A stretch of 64,000 nt of DNA from Anaeroplasma bactoclasticum. Lineage in GTDB: Bacteria > Bacillota_I > Bacilli_A > Acholeplasmatales > Anaeroplasmataceae. The stretch lies in the NCBI RefSeq assembly GCF_003550015.1, contig NZ_QXEV01000006.1:31430-95429 (forward strand), written 5' to 3'. Below are positions 1-8,637 of the stretch, piece by piece. The position numbers were made by a program, and so were the translations under genes. The notes under the pieces were generated by a model. The model saw nothing but the letters and a program-made list of their open reading frames with translations, did no database searches and had not been told where the DNA came from. How positions within the stretch are numbered: position 1 is the stretch's first letter; each line of letters starts with the position of its first letter.

Positions 1-1
1 A

Positions 2-169
2 TTTGTAATTTCCTATTTTGTCATTTTACATACAAACTTTGAAAAGCTATTTAAGCAAGGCCAAGTAGTTGCAATACGTATTGGCCAAATATTAATAGCC
101 TTAGCACTAGCCTATTTAGTTACATCAGGAATTATGGGACTAGTATCCTCTACACAATTTACAGTTTAA
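2..169 (+). CDS. DUF1146 (YwzB-like) small membrane protein, 3' part
   Basis: The window opens inside this gene; 55 codons are visible before TAA at 167-169. The visible protein has a hydrophobic start, a short polar turn (KLFKQGQ) and a second membrane helix (about residues 28-50, ILIALALAYLVTSGIMGLV). This two-helix shape with a Q/R-rich turn matches the DUF1146/YwzB family of about 75-residue integral membrane proteins, often found near ATP synthase or murA genes in Firmicutes. No biochemical function is known to me. The start lies outside the window. The family call rests on pattern similarity only. Confidence 0.6.
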   Translation, partial: FVISYFVILHTNFEKLFKQGQVVAIRIGQILIALALAYLVTSGIMGLVSSTQFTV

Positions 170-171
170 TT

Positions 172-191
172 GCCCGTATTTACGGGCTTTT
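172..191 (+). terminator. Intrinsic terminator of the DUF1146 gene
   Basis: GCCCGT (172-177) pairs with ACGGGC (182-187) around a 4-nt loop and is followed by TTTT. It lies 2 nt after the stop codon. Confidence 0.85.
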
Positions 192-219
192 ATTCATTTA
201 TTACTTTTTTATTATCATA

Positions 220-369
220 TTATTTAATTACTTTTAATTTCAGGTTATAATTTAATAAATAATACGATAGAAAGAAGATGAATAATATGTCAGTAACCCT
301 AAACCAAGGATTAAGGAATTACCAAGAGGCAGTTACACACAAAATAGGTTCTTTAAATGTCACAATTAA
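220..369 (+). repeat. 150-bp direct repeat, copy 1 (rhs promoter and first codons)
   Basis: This stretch is repeated at 7591-7740 with a single mismatch (C361 versus T7732). It covers the promoter, ribosome binding site and first ~27 codons of the rhs gene. Copy 2 has lost everything between here and the rhs core tip. Confidence 0.95.
223..251 (+). promoter_or_regulatory. Promoter of the rhs gene
   Basis: TATAAT at 246-251 with a weak -35 (TTTAAT, 223-228) at 17-bp spacing. The downstream leader (GGTTATAATT..AATAAATA..GAAAGAAGATGAAT) is also found before the genes at 6451 and 7658, which suggests shared control. Confidence 0.6.
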
Positions 370-1186
370 CTTATGTCCATCTGCTTCAAATATTCTAATA
401 CAAATACCCACATTGAATACTATTGGTGTACATATTATGTCACCAATTCTTATCTATAATTATCAATTAAGAAGTAGTGGTGGAGTATTTTGGGGAACTA
501 AATTAAATTACTTCCCAACACTATATAAGAATGGGAATGATTTTTATATTCATAATCCAGATGGAATGATAGATCATTATTCTGGATATAATAATATGAA
601 TTTAGAAACAGATTCTTATATATCCTATACATACCCTGGAAGAGATTTATATACATTAATCGATAAATATGGAAATAAAATAGAATATTTAGAATGTAAT
701 TATAGCCTTCCATATAGAATTCTTTATAAGAATGGTATGACTATCAATATTCAATCATCTTCAAATATTCCAATGAAAATAGATAATGTATGTGGAGATG
801 AAATATACTTTTCTTATAATGGGTCTTATATAACAAATTTAATCTATTATAAAAATAATGTAATAAAATATAAGACATATCTTTCATATACAAATAATAA
901 ACTATCTGGTGTAGAAACTAAAGTAGTAGATAATAATATAGAAACCACTATAGAATACTATACTATTACAGAATCAACAAACTCTTTAGTAGTAAAAGAT
1001 GAAATAATGAATTATAGTTATACTTATACACTTAATAATGATAATCAAGTAATATCTTTTTGTGATTCATATTATCCAACAAATATTACTTCATTATCCT
1101 ATAGTGATACTATAGCAACAATTACAGATATCTTTGGTAAAACAATCAAATACTATTTCAGTAATGGCTTACCGACATTTATTTAG
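287..1186 (+). pseudogene. Rhs/YD-repeat toxin gene, 5' fragment (frameshifted)
   Basis: N-terminal part of a large Rhs-type polymorphic toxin. It begins MSVTLNQG and runs into Y/N/D-rich beta-strand repeats such as YYFSNG; no signal peptide is visible. ATG 287 fits the GAAAGAAG ribosome site (270-277) better than ATG 278, which abuts it. The frame ends at TAG 1184-1186, but the protein continues in another frame from about 1180 (YLDSLGYINEKCYDYI). One missing T in the run at 1178-1180 explains this. Downstream are the second fragment (to 2685) and the third (2689-5445). Restored, the protein would have about 1,720 residues. An assembly error or a real decay event are both possible. Confidence 0.75.
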
Positions 1187-2685
1187 ATTCTTTAGGATAT
1201 ATAAATGAAAAATGTTATGATTATATAACAAAAAGAATTAAAGAAGAAAATAGATATCCTTATCTTTATCCAAAACCTAATTTATTACAAGTAGATTTGA
1301 GTGGATTTACAGAGTCTAACGATATAAGTAGATATTCTTACACAGAAACAGATTCAAATTATGATTTTATAACTAATAAGTATAAACTTGAAGGAATTGA
1401 TGGTTATGAAATGTACACATTTCCTCTAAATGGTAAGTACTTAGATACAATACAGTTTATATTTTATACAAAGGTATTAAATGGTGGATATGAGAATAAA
1501 TTTAATGCAGCCTTATCTTTAGGAGGAAAGCTTCATGCAAGAAGTATTGATTTAAATTATAATGAAGGATATCAAATGATATCAATAGAGGTTGTGGCAG
1601 ATGAAACCTTTACATATGTGACACTAGCTTTTTATTTAAAAAATGTAGAAGCTATAGTTGGTAGCCTTTCTGTAATAAAGAATACAGGAGTAAAAACCTA
1701 TACATATACAGATTCTAATTTAACAAATTATGATTCTAAATATCTAAAAAGAGATATGAGTTATGATAATAATTTGGTAGAAAGTAGTATAGGTACAAAT
1801 CTACCATCTACCAATTATAGATATGATGGTAGAAATAACATCATAAAAGAAGAAAAACCATATTTATTAGATATAAATAATACATATACACCATCAAATC
1901 AATTATTAACAAAAGAATTACTAGGTAATAATTCTAATAAAATAAAAGAAGAATGTATATATGATACAAATCATTTCTTACATAAGAAAAAAGATTCATT
2001 ATTAAAAGAAACTACATATACCTATGATTCTTTATTAAATATATTATCTATAACTAAAACAAATAAAACAATTACTTATGGATATAATACAAAGAATATG
2101 ATTTCAAGTGTATCCATTTCAAATGGAAACACATATAGTTTTATTTATGATATAAAAGATAATTTGGATAGTATATCTATTAATAATGAAACAATAGGTT
2201 CTTATTCTTATGATTCTTATGGAAGAATAGCATCTTCCTCTTATGGATTTTCATTTATATATGATGTAGATAAGCTAACTTCTATAAAATATAATAATTC
2301 TACTATTTATTCTATTGAATATGATACAAAGGATAGAATAGAAGAAATCAAAGATTTATATAATAATACATTAGAAGAATATATTTATGATGATGAAGAT
2401 AAGTTAGAAGAAAAGAATATAAGAGACTTAAATGCAAGATATGATTATTCAGATTCTTTAGTAGGAGATATCTTATATACTTTAGGAAATCACAAGGAAT
2501 ATCATTCTTATAATTCTATTCAAAAATCTTTTAATACGTCAAAAGAAGCTATCTTACATCAATTTGAAAAAGAAGGATATGTAGGAGAATATAGAGAAAA
2601 CTATAAGCTTAAATATAAAAATGATTTAAAACTACCTAATTACACTTTTACATTTGAAAGATTTGAAGATAATTATATTCCTTAA
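1180..2685 (+). pseudogene. Rhs/YD-repeat toxin gene, middle fragment
   Basis: This reading frame is open from about 1180 and carries the YD-repeat shell (for example YSYDSYGRIAS and YDTKDRIEEIKDL), preceded by a jelly-roll-like region. It has no start codon with a ribosome binding site; the first usable codon is TTG 1297, so it reads as the continuation of the gene beginning at 287. It ends at TAA 2683-2685. The next frame, at 2689, is the same frame separated only by this stop and one codon, so a single nonsense mutation splits the gene. Confidence 0.75.
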
Positions 2686-2688
2686 ATA

Positions 2689-5445
2689 ATGCCAACGGAT
2701 ACGTTATCATATACATCAAGTGATAAGATAATGATAGGATTCTGGTTTAAGCAAGAAGAATCAAGTTTTTCACATTTACTGACTATAAATCAAAATAATG
2801 TATATATCGGAGTATTTCTTGACTTAATGGATCGTCTACATTTAATAATAGAATATAATAGTCATCCAGAGGATAATATAAACGTATGGATGAATAAAAC
2901 AGTTATAAGCAATTCTTGGTATTATTTCGGATTAGAGTATTATGATGATGGAAATGAAAGAAAGCTTTTATTTGAATTAAATGATGAAATAATAGAAGGT
3001 CCTCTTAGTGCTCCTATAACTACACCAGTTACTTATCATATTGGATATAAATACTATGAAGGTGTAAAAACTGAGGTTTTCCAGGGAGGAATATCCAATT
3101 TAATGCTTGGTAAAGATGACGTAGATGAAGGATATATTTATTCTTATTATTTATATACAAAGAATTATATTTATAATCGCAGATTTGAAAACTTCCAAAG
3201 TAAACCATATGTATCTACAAATACATATATGGATTTAAATATGGATTATGATTTGATTCCACTAGAGAATAATTTAAAATCTATAAATGGAATTATGCCT
3301 GTTCGATTTGATGTAAATCAAGATTTAATGTATGACGCAGCTAAGAATTTTATTTATACTGACTATTATGAAAGATATTGTTATTTAGCTTATGGTAATA
3401 AGCTCGTATATGATTTTAATTTTCGAAATAACGGAACAGTATTCTTTAAGGGCGTTATACTTGAAGATAAGGATACTCAGTATTTTTTAACAATTAAAAA
3501 TGAATTTGGTTTAAGTATCTCTATTTATAGAAATCAGAATAAGCATATTATATTAAAGTATGATTATTATACGTTTGATACAGGGTATATCCAAAGTCTA
3601 GGTTCTTTTACAATGGGATTATCCTATAATGAGGTAGTAAATAATAATACAAGAAGTATAACCGTATTTTACAACAATAGTACATTTACACGCTCTTTAC
3701 CGCTTTCGACTTCATTTACAAATACTAAAGTATATTTAGGAACAGATAGTAATGGTAATAATGCCTTAATGGGAATGATTATGGATGTAGCATATAAAAA
3801 GGAATATGTAACATCAATTCCATCTTCTATTTCTACTTTAGAAGAATATCATAAGAACTATTATTATGATTCCTTTGGAAGAATGGAACAAAAAAGAATA
3901 TTTAATAATTCCATAGGAATATTAAGACATACTTATTCTTATAAGAATAGAAGTAGTGATAATACCTATACATCCTTACAAGTAAATAAGGAAACTATAA
4001 AGATTTTTAATGTTTATCATGAAAGAAATTATAGTCTAGATTCCTTAGGAAGAGTAACATCAATTACAGATTCAACATTTGGTAATCATAGTTATTCATA
4101 TAATGCATTGGGATATTTATCATCAGATGATAATAAATCATTAACTTATGATAATAATGGTAATATATTATCTTATGGAACAAATACATATATCTATGAT
4201 AATATATCTAGATTAGTATCATATAATAATAATTCAATCACATATGATACTACTCATCCATTCTTAATGAAAACATTTAATGGTTATACTTACTTCTATC
4301 AGGGTAAGAGATTAGTAACAGCTACTAAAAATAATAAGACTATTAATTTCACCCATGATTTAGAAGGCTTAATCATAAAAAAAGAAGTTGTAGAAAATAA
4401 TACTACAACTACTACAAATTATTATTATGATAATAGAAGACTAGTAAAGGAAGTTAAAGGTAATGATGTAATTAGTTATTTCTATGACAATAATAATCAA
4501 TTATATGGATATAAAGAAAATAATACTGTATACTTCTATATAAGAGATGTATTAGGTAATATTATAGGTATTTTAAGTAAAAGTGGTGTATTAGTATCTA
4601 AATTTGATTATGATGCCTTTGGTAACATCATAAATCAAACAGGAACAGTAATTTCTAATTTTAGATATAAAGGCTATTATTATGATACAGATTTAGAATT
4701 ATATTATTTAAAATCTAGATTCTATAATCCTGTATTATTAAGATTTATTACACCAGATTCTATAGAATACCTAGATTCATCTAGTATTATTGGATTAAAC
4801 CTATATGCATATTGTGGTAATGATCCAGTGATGTATGTGGACGGAGACGGAACGTTTGCAATTACAGCTACTGCACTTTTAATTGGTGGTCTTATTGCTG
4901 GTGGTATTGGTGCAGGAATAGGTTTAGGCACTGCGATATATAAAGATTATAAAGAAGATGGGATTTTCTTTAATGGCGATTGGACTGATTATCTTGGCCG
5001 TACTCTAGGAGGTTTTGTTACAGGCTTTGGTATTGGTGTCGCAACTGTTCTTGGAGCTGGAGTAGGTGCGGCTGCTCTGGGAGGAACTACAGCTAGTTTA
5101 TTTTCTTCGACCGGTCTATCACTATCTATGGGTAGTGCGGTTGGCATCGGAAGTGGATTTGCTTTTGCAACTGGTATGGCAGGATATACTACACGTGCAC
5201 TAATTAGTAGAAGTGAATCGTATAGTGTTTGTAATATGTTCTTAGAGGGCGGTATGAATGCAGTAAGTGGTGCTTTATCTGTTCTCGGGGGAGCACTTGG
5301 AGGTTATGCTGGAGTTCATAATACAGTGTTTACTAGATTACTTTCACAAAAAGGTGATTTATTATATAGAATACTTATTGAAAATATGTTTACTGTAGGA
5401 TTTAAAATATCTTTAGCTGTTTTGAAAGCATTAATTGAGGGGTAA
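2689..5445 (+). CDS. Rhs-family polymorphic toxin, C-terminal 918 residues
   Basis: Order of parts: two LamG/concanavalin-like beta domains (about 1-165 and 215-380), YD repeats (about 395-640), the RHS-associated core (about 645-710; YYLKSRFYNP, LYAYCGNDP), then a variable tip of about 200 residues. The tip (from about 4830) is rich in Gly and Ala with several hydrophobic stretches (LLIGGLIAGGIGAGIGLG, SVLGGALGGYAG) and a final helix. It is visibly less AT-rich than the repeats, as expected for a swapped toxin module. No nuclease motif is seen, so membrane action is an inference. It is in frame with the upstream fragment but cut off by TAA 2683. ATG 2689 lacks a good ribosome site, so expression is doubtful. 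Its immunity candidate starts 4 bp later. Confidence 0.75.
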   Translation: MPTDTLSYTSSDKIMIGFWFKQEESSFSHLLTINQNNVYIGVFLDLMDRLHLIIEYNSHPEDNINVWMNKTVISNSWYYFGLEYYDDGNERKLLFELNDEIIEGPLSAPITTPVTYHIGYKYYEGVKTEVFQGGISNLMLGKDDVDEGYIYSYYLYTKNYIYNRRFENFQSKPYVSTNTYMDLNMDYDLIPLENNLKSINGIMPVRFDVNQDLMYDAAKNFIYTDYYERYCYLAYGNKLVYDFNFRNNGTVFFKGVILEDKDTQYFLTIKNEFGLSISIYRNQNKHIILKYDYYTFDTGYIQSLGSFTMGLSYNEVVNNNTRSITVFYNNSTFTRSLPLSTSFTNTKVYLGTDSNGNNALMGMIMDVAYKKEYVTSIPSSISTLEEYHKNYYYDSFGRMEQKRIFNNSIGILRHTYSYKNRSSDNTYTSLQVNKETIKIFNVYHERNYSLDSLGRVTSITDSTFGNHSYSYNALGYLSSDDNKSLTYDNNGNILSYGTNTYIYDNISRLVSYNNNSITYDTTHPFLMKTFNGYTYFYQGKRLVTATKNNKTINFTHDLEGLIIKKEVVENNTTTTTNYYYDNRRLVKEVKGNDVISYFYDNNNQLYGYKENNTVYFYIRDVLGNIIGILSKSGVLVSKFDYDAFGNIINQTGTVISNFRYKGYYYDTDLELYYLKSRFYNPVLLRFITPDSIEYLDSSSIIGLNLYAYCGNDPVMYVDGDGTFAITATALLIGGLIAGGIGAGIGLGTAIYKDYKEDGIFFNGDWTDYLGRTLGGFVTGFGIGVATVLGAGVGAAALGGTTASLFSSTGLSLSMGSAVGIGSGFAFATGMAGYTTRALISRSESYSVCNMFLEGGMNAVSGALSVLGGALGGYAGVHNTVFTRLLSQKGDLLYRILIENMFTVGFKISLAVLKALIEG
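4716..4799 (+). repeat. 84-bp perfect repeat in the RHS core, copy 1
   Basis: Identical to 8028-8111. After one mismatch the identity continues for 26 bp (4801-4826 and 8113-8138), right up to the point where the two toxin tips diverge. The protein here is the conserved RHS core, so selection contributes, but silent sites are identical too. Confidence 0.95.
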
Positions 5446-5448
5446 ATA

Positions 5449-5871
5449 ATGAAACGTTATAGGTTTGATTCTATTATAAAAGGAACTTTTAATATGATTG
5501 GATGTATATTATTTATTGTTCCTTCCATTTATTTTGTTTTAACGCTTTCAATTGATAAGTCATTTAATTTTCATGCACTAGTTTTAGCGGGAAGCGGTAT
5601 TATAGTGATAGTTATTGGATTTCTAACACGAATATTGTTACGAAAAACTAAATACTGTGTTAGATTTGCTGAAGGAAGTATATTTTATAGTAATAAGCAT
5701 TTTTATAATTTTAGTCTCAAATATGTTAAGTTTTATATATCTATTATTGAGCCATCTCTAGTTATTCCAAAATTATATATTAATGATGGTGCAAAAAGTT
5801 TAGTTGTTTATTTAACAAAAAAAGATGTTAAAAAATTGATTGCTGAAAATTATGAGATTAAGATCATATAA
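5449..5871 (+). CDS. Candidate immunity protein for the first Rhs tip (two-helix membrane protein)
   Basis: 140 residues starting 4 bp after the rhs stop, with a GAGGGG ribosome site inside the end of rhs. Two membrane helices lie near residues 13-32 (MIGCILFIVPSIYFVLTL) and 42-62 (LVLAGSGIIVIVIGFLTRIL), followed by a soluble C-terminal half. Position directly after a polymorphic-toxin tip is the classic place for the cognate immunity gene, and membrane location would suit a membrane-acting toxin. No named immunity family is recognised; the role is inferred from context. Confidence 0.55.
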   Translation: MKRYRFDSIIKGTFNMIGCILFIVPSIYFVLTLSIDKSFNFHALVLAGSGIIVIVIGFLTRILLRKTKYCVRFAEGSIFYSNKHFYNFSLKYVKFYISIIEPSLVIPKLYINDGAKSLVVYLTKKDVKKLIAENYEIKII

Positions 5872-5894
5872 ACAGTAATGTTTTAGGTAATAAT

Positions 5895-6152
5895 ATGAAC
5901 AATATCCAACAACGATTAACTAATATTTTTCAAGAATATGGTATATCTAATTATGAGATTGAATAGTATCCTAAGATTTTTGGCAATATTGTTTGTTCAT
6001 TTGAGTACAAAGGGCAAAAATACAATTTTATAAATGATAGAGGAGAAATAATACTTAATCACAAATATATTGATGATATAAAGAATTATAATTCTAAAAT
6101 GTTACCAATTGACGTTTTAGAAAAAATGATTATTGAAATATTAGAAAAATAA
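5895..6152 (+). pseudogene. Small gene with an in-frame stop, possible immunity relic
   Basis: An 85-codon frame starts MNNIQQRLTNIFQEYGIS, meets TAG at 5964-5966, and continues as a plausible protein (YPKIFGNIVCSFEYKGQKYN) to TAA 6150-6152. One nonsense codon thus splits an otherwise clean small gene. It follows the immunity candidate by 23 bp and could be an immunity gene left from an earlier rhs tip. The remaining gap to the next gene (6200-6387) shows no gene. Confidence 0.5.
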
Positions 6153-6162
6153 CAATTGTATT

Positions 6163-6199
6163 AAGGTATAGGAAAAGGAAATTTTTTTATACCTTTTTT
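6163..6199 (+). terminator. Intrinsic terminator after the first Rhs-immunity unit
   Basis: AAGGTATA (6163-6170) pairs with TATACCTT (6188-6195) across a 17-nt loop, followed by six T. Confidence 0.65.
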
Positions 6200-6387
6200 C
6201 TTTGGTTTTACATTACACTTGTATTAACTAAGGAATATAGAACGATTTCTATGTTTCTTTTTTAATATTATTTACAATTCTAATGAGTCACTAAAGTATA
6301 TCATTAATGGATTTCATGAAATATAAGTCAAGAATTGTTTTAATGATTTATTATTTCAATTTTAAGCCATAATTCATCCTCATAATC

Positions 6388-6416
6388 TTTTATTGCTTTC
6401 TATTTAAGGTTATAAT
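6388..6416 (+). promoter_or_regulatory. Promoter resembling the rhs promoter
   Basis: TATAAT at 6411-6416 with a weak -35 17 bp upstream. The sequence from GGTTATAATT to GAAAGAAGATGAAT closely resembles the leader of the two rhs copies. Confidence 0.55.
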
Positions 6417-6450
6417 TAAATAAATACATGGTGGAAAGAAGATGAATGCT

Positions 6451-7542
6451 ATGAATGCAAGGGATTTATTTGAAAAATACAATAAAAAAAGTGATGAGAA
6501 ATTAGGCTTATTATTAAAATATAATACAGATAAGTTTATTTCATATTTCAATAGATTTATAGAAAAAGAATTCATTACTATGCCAAAGGTATATCAAATG
6601 ATAAATATTCTTACGATTAGATTTATTAATATTATTGATGACCATGAATATGATGTATTTAGGGATTTCTTAACATCCTTTAATATAGAACCATGTAGTG
6701 AAAAGGAATATTTAGATACATATGATATACTTTTAACAAGTGATGATGACTTAATGGAAAAAGTAGAGAATATGTTTAAATCCTATTTTCAGTTTTATTA
6801 TGAGAGTGTAAAAAGATTAGATTTTGATTTAAATGTATTGGTAGATTTTTGTTTATTGCTTTCTATTAATTATAGCGAGGATAAAGGAAGAGGCTTCTTA
6901 GATAGTGATACATTAAATTTCTTTGAATTTATGGTAGAAGAATTAAATGATGAATATGACTTAAATCGTTATATGATTTATGATGAAGAGGATTTAAACC
7001 AATTTGGTAAAGTATGTAAAGACTTTATCCAAATGGATGATTTCTTTATGCTAAGAACGATTACTTTAGGTCATATAGATAATTATAAATTAAAGAGATT
7101 TAATGGAGAAATTACAATTAAAAATGAATTTGGCATATTCTTTGATGATAAGGCATATAAGGTTAATGTTACTGTAGGTGTACTTAAGGAATCTGAATAC
7201 ACCATGAAAGACATTGAAGATTATATAGGGCAACTACCAGAAGAACTTACAAATAGAATTGCAGTAGATGGTAAAACCATTGATGAATTTACAAAAAGAT
7301 ATCACTATATTATTAATCCAGATTATATAGATGATATTGAAGTAGAAGATGAATATGTAACTGTATATTTTAATAAAGAACAAGGTTTTAAATTAGAAGA
7401 ACCTGTAAGTAAAACATTCTTTGAAATAGGCCTACTTTATGTATATAATGCCTATGAGGATGATAATGGTGATTTATTCTTTGATTGTGATAAGGATAAT
7501 CAAGAAAAAGCAATCCACCTATATAACAAACTACATGAATAA
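6451..7542 (+). CDS. Unknown acidic protein in the rhs locus
   Basis: 363 residues, soluble, strongly acidic (many D/E clusters such as DDEDDL-like runs), no signal peptide or membrane helix, no motif I recognise. ATG 6451 is preferred over ATG 6442 because the GAAAGAAG ribosome site (6433-6440) abuts the latter. It stands alone between the two rhs units, with its own terminator, and shares their promoter/leader. That suggests co-expression and perhaps a helper role (chaperone, adaptor or regulator) for the Rhs system, but this is inference from position only. Confidence 0.6.
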   Translation: MNARDLFEKYNKKSDEKLGLLLKYNTDKFISYFNRFIEKEFITMPKVYQMINILTIRFINIIDDHEYDVFRDFLTSFNIEPCSEKEYLDTYDILLTSDDDLMEKVENMFKSYFQFYYESVKRLDFDLNVLVDFCLLLSINYSEDKGRGFLDSDTLNFFEFMVEELNDEYDLNRYMIYDEEDLNQFGKVCKDFIQMDDFFMLRTITLGHIDNYKLKRFNGEITIKNEFGIFFDDKAYKVNVTVGVLKESEYTMKDIEDYIGQLPEELTNRIAVDGKTIDEFTKRYHYIINPDYIDDIEVEDEYVTVYFNKEQGFKLEEPVSKTFFEIGLLYVYNAYEDDNGDLFFDCDKDNQEKAIHLYNKLHE

Positions 7543-7549
7543 TATATTT

Positions 7550-7573
7550 AATCTCCTTTATTGGAGATTTTTT
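7550..7573 (+). terminator. Intrinsic terminator
   Basis: AATCTCC (7550-7556) pairs with GGAGATT (7563-7569), followed by a T run; 8 bp after the stop of the acidic-protein gene. Confidence 0.85.
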
Positions 7574-7590
7574 ATATTTTTACTCCTCAA

Positions 7591-7740
7591 TTATTTAATT
7601 ACTTTTAATTTCAGGTTATAATTTAATAAATAATACGATAGAAAGAAGATGAATAATATGTCAGTAACCCTAAACCAAGGATTAAGGAATTACCAAGAGG
7701 CAGTTACACACAAAATAGGTTCTTTAAATGTTACAATTAA
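7591..7740 (+). repeat. 150-bp direct repeat, copy 2 (rhs promoter and first codons)
   Basis: Matches 220-369 with one mismatch. It includes TATAAT at 7617-7622 and ATG 7649/7658, so a short peptide (MSVTLNQG...) would be made that stops at TAA about 15 bp after the repeat end. Confidence 0.95.
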
Positions 7741-8637
7741 TCTAATAGAAAGTTAATAAAGGAAGTATGTGGTAACACAACAATTAGCTATTTCTATGAT
7801 AATAATAATCAATTATATGGATATAAGGAGAATAATACTGTATACTTTTATATAAGGGATATCTTAGGTAATATCATAGGAATAATGGATGATAATGGAA
7901 CATTATTATCTAAGTTTGATTATGATTCTTTCGGTAACATCATAAATCAAACTGGAACAATAATATCTAATTTTAGATATAAAGGATATTATTATGATAC
8001 AGATATAGAATTATATTATCTAAAGAGTAGATTCTATAATCCTGTATTATTAAGATTTATTACACCAGATTCTATAGAATACCTAGATTCATCTAGTATT
8101 ATTGGATTAAATCTATATGCATATTGTGGTAATGATCCTATAAATAGGGTAGATGAGAATGGAAACTGGTGGATTCTAGCATTTATAATCGCTGTTGCTG
8201 TAGTTGCTACAATAAATGATGTTTGTAAACTAGTAGCTGGCAAAGTAAAAGCTACAAGTACTGGCGGCAATGTACAAATTGTAAATTCATCCGAAATTCA
8301 CACTCCATGGGTTCGGTTGGGGTACTCATTTTATTTGAATCATATAAATCCTGATACACGTGATGTCATACAAGGGACTTCGTTTGGTATGGAATTTGAA
8401 TGGTTTGCTCATAATGTGGCATATACAGGATTAAGTATTTTAGAATACGTTGGTGTTGACTCAGTTTTCGGAAAAACTGTTGAAAGTTTAAAAAATGAGG
8501 CTCAAACTGTTGATTTTGGACCTACAATTTATAATGATACTCATGACTGGTTTTCGTTTGAAATGGAACGGGCATATACTGCTTCAAATCCTCTTTTTGC
8601 ACTGATTGATTTTTGGATATGGGGGTTTTGTTATTGA
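7741..8637 (+). CDS. Orphan Rhs core tip with a second toxin domain
   Basis: From 7743 the sequence matches the first rhs gene from 4431 onward (constant offset 3312, no gaps) up to about 8140, then diverges into a different tip of about 165 residues. The frame is out of register with the duplicated rhs start, and the first usable codon is ATG 7885 inside the core, without a ribosome site. The tip begins NRVDENGNWW, has one hydrophobic segment (ILAFIIAVAVVATI) and a soluble remainder rich in aromatic residues with several His, Asp and Glu; no known toxin motif is recognised. This is the layout of a silent orphan rhs tip that needs recombination to be expressed. Confidence 0.7.
   Translation, partial: SNRKLIKEVCGNTTISYFYDNNNQLYGYKENNTVYFYIRDILGNIIGIMDDNGTLLSKFDYDSFGNIINQTGTIISNFRYKGYYYDTDIELYYLKSRFYNPVLLRFITPDSIEYLDSSSIIGLNLYAYCGNDPINRVDENGNWWILAFIIAVAVVATINDVCKLVAGKVKATSTGGNVQIVNSSEIHTPWVRLGYSFYLNHINPDTRDVIQGTSFGMEFEWFAHNVAYTGLSILEYVGVDSVFGKTVESLKNEAQTVDFGPTIYNDTHDWFSFEMERAYTASNPLFALIDFWIWGFCY
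8028..8111 (+). repeat. 84-bp perfect repeat in the RHS core, copy 2
   Basis: Identical to 4716-4799; a substrate for homologous exchange of the downstream tips. Confidence 0.95.

Noticed and set aside
1170..1190. Programmed -1 frameshift in rhs
   Set aside because: The site (ACATTTATTTAG) is not a classic X-XXY-YYZ slippery heptamer with a downstream structure, and the gene has a second lesion, so decay or error is simpler.
4722..4931. Minus-strand frames at 4722-4931 and 8034-8270 with the same C-terminus
   Set aside because: They are antisense shadows of the duplicated RHS core; the shared end reflects the 84-bp repeat.
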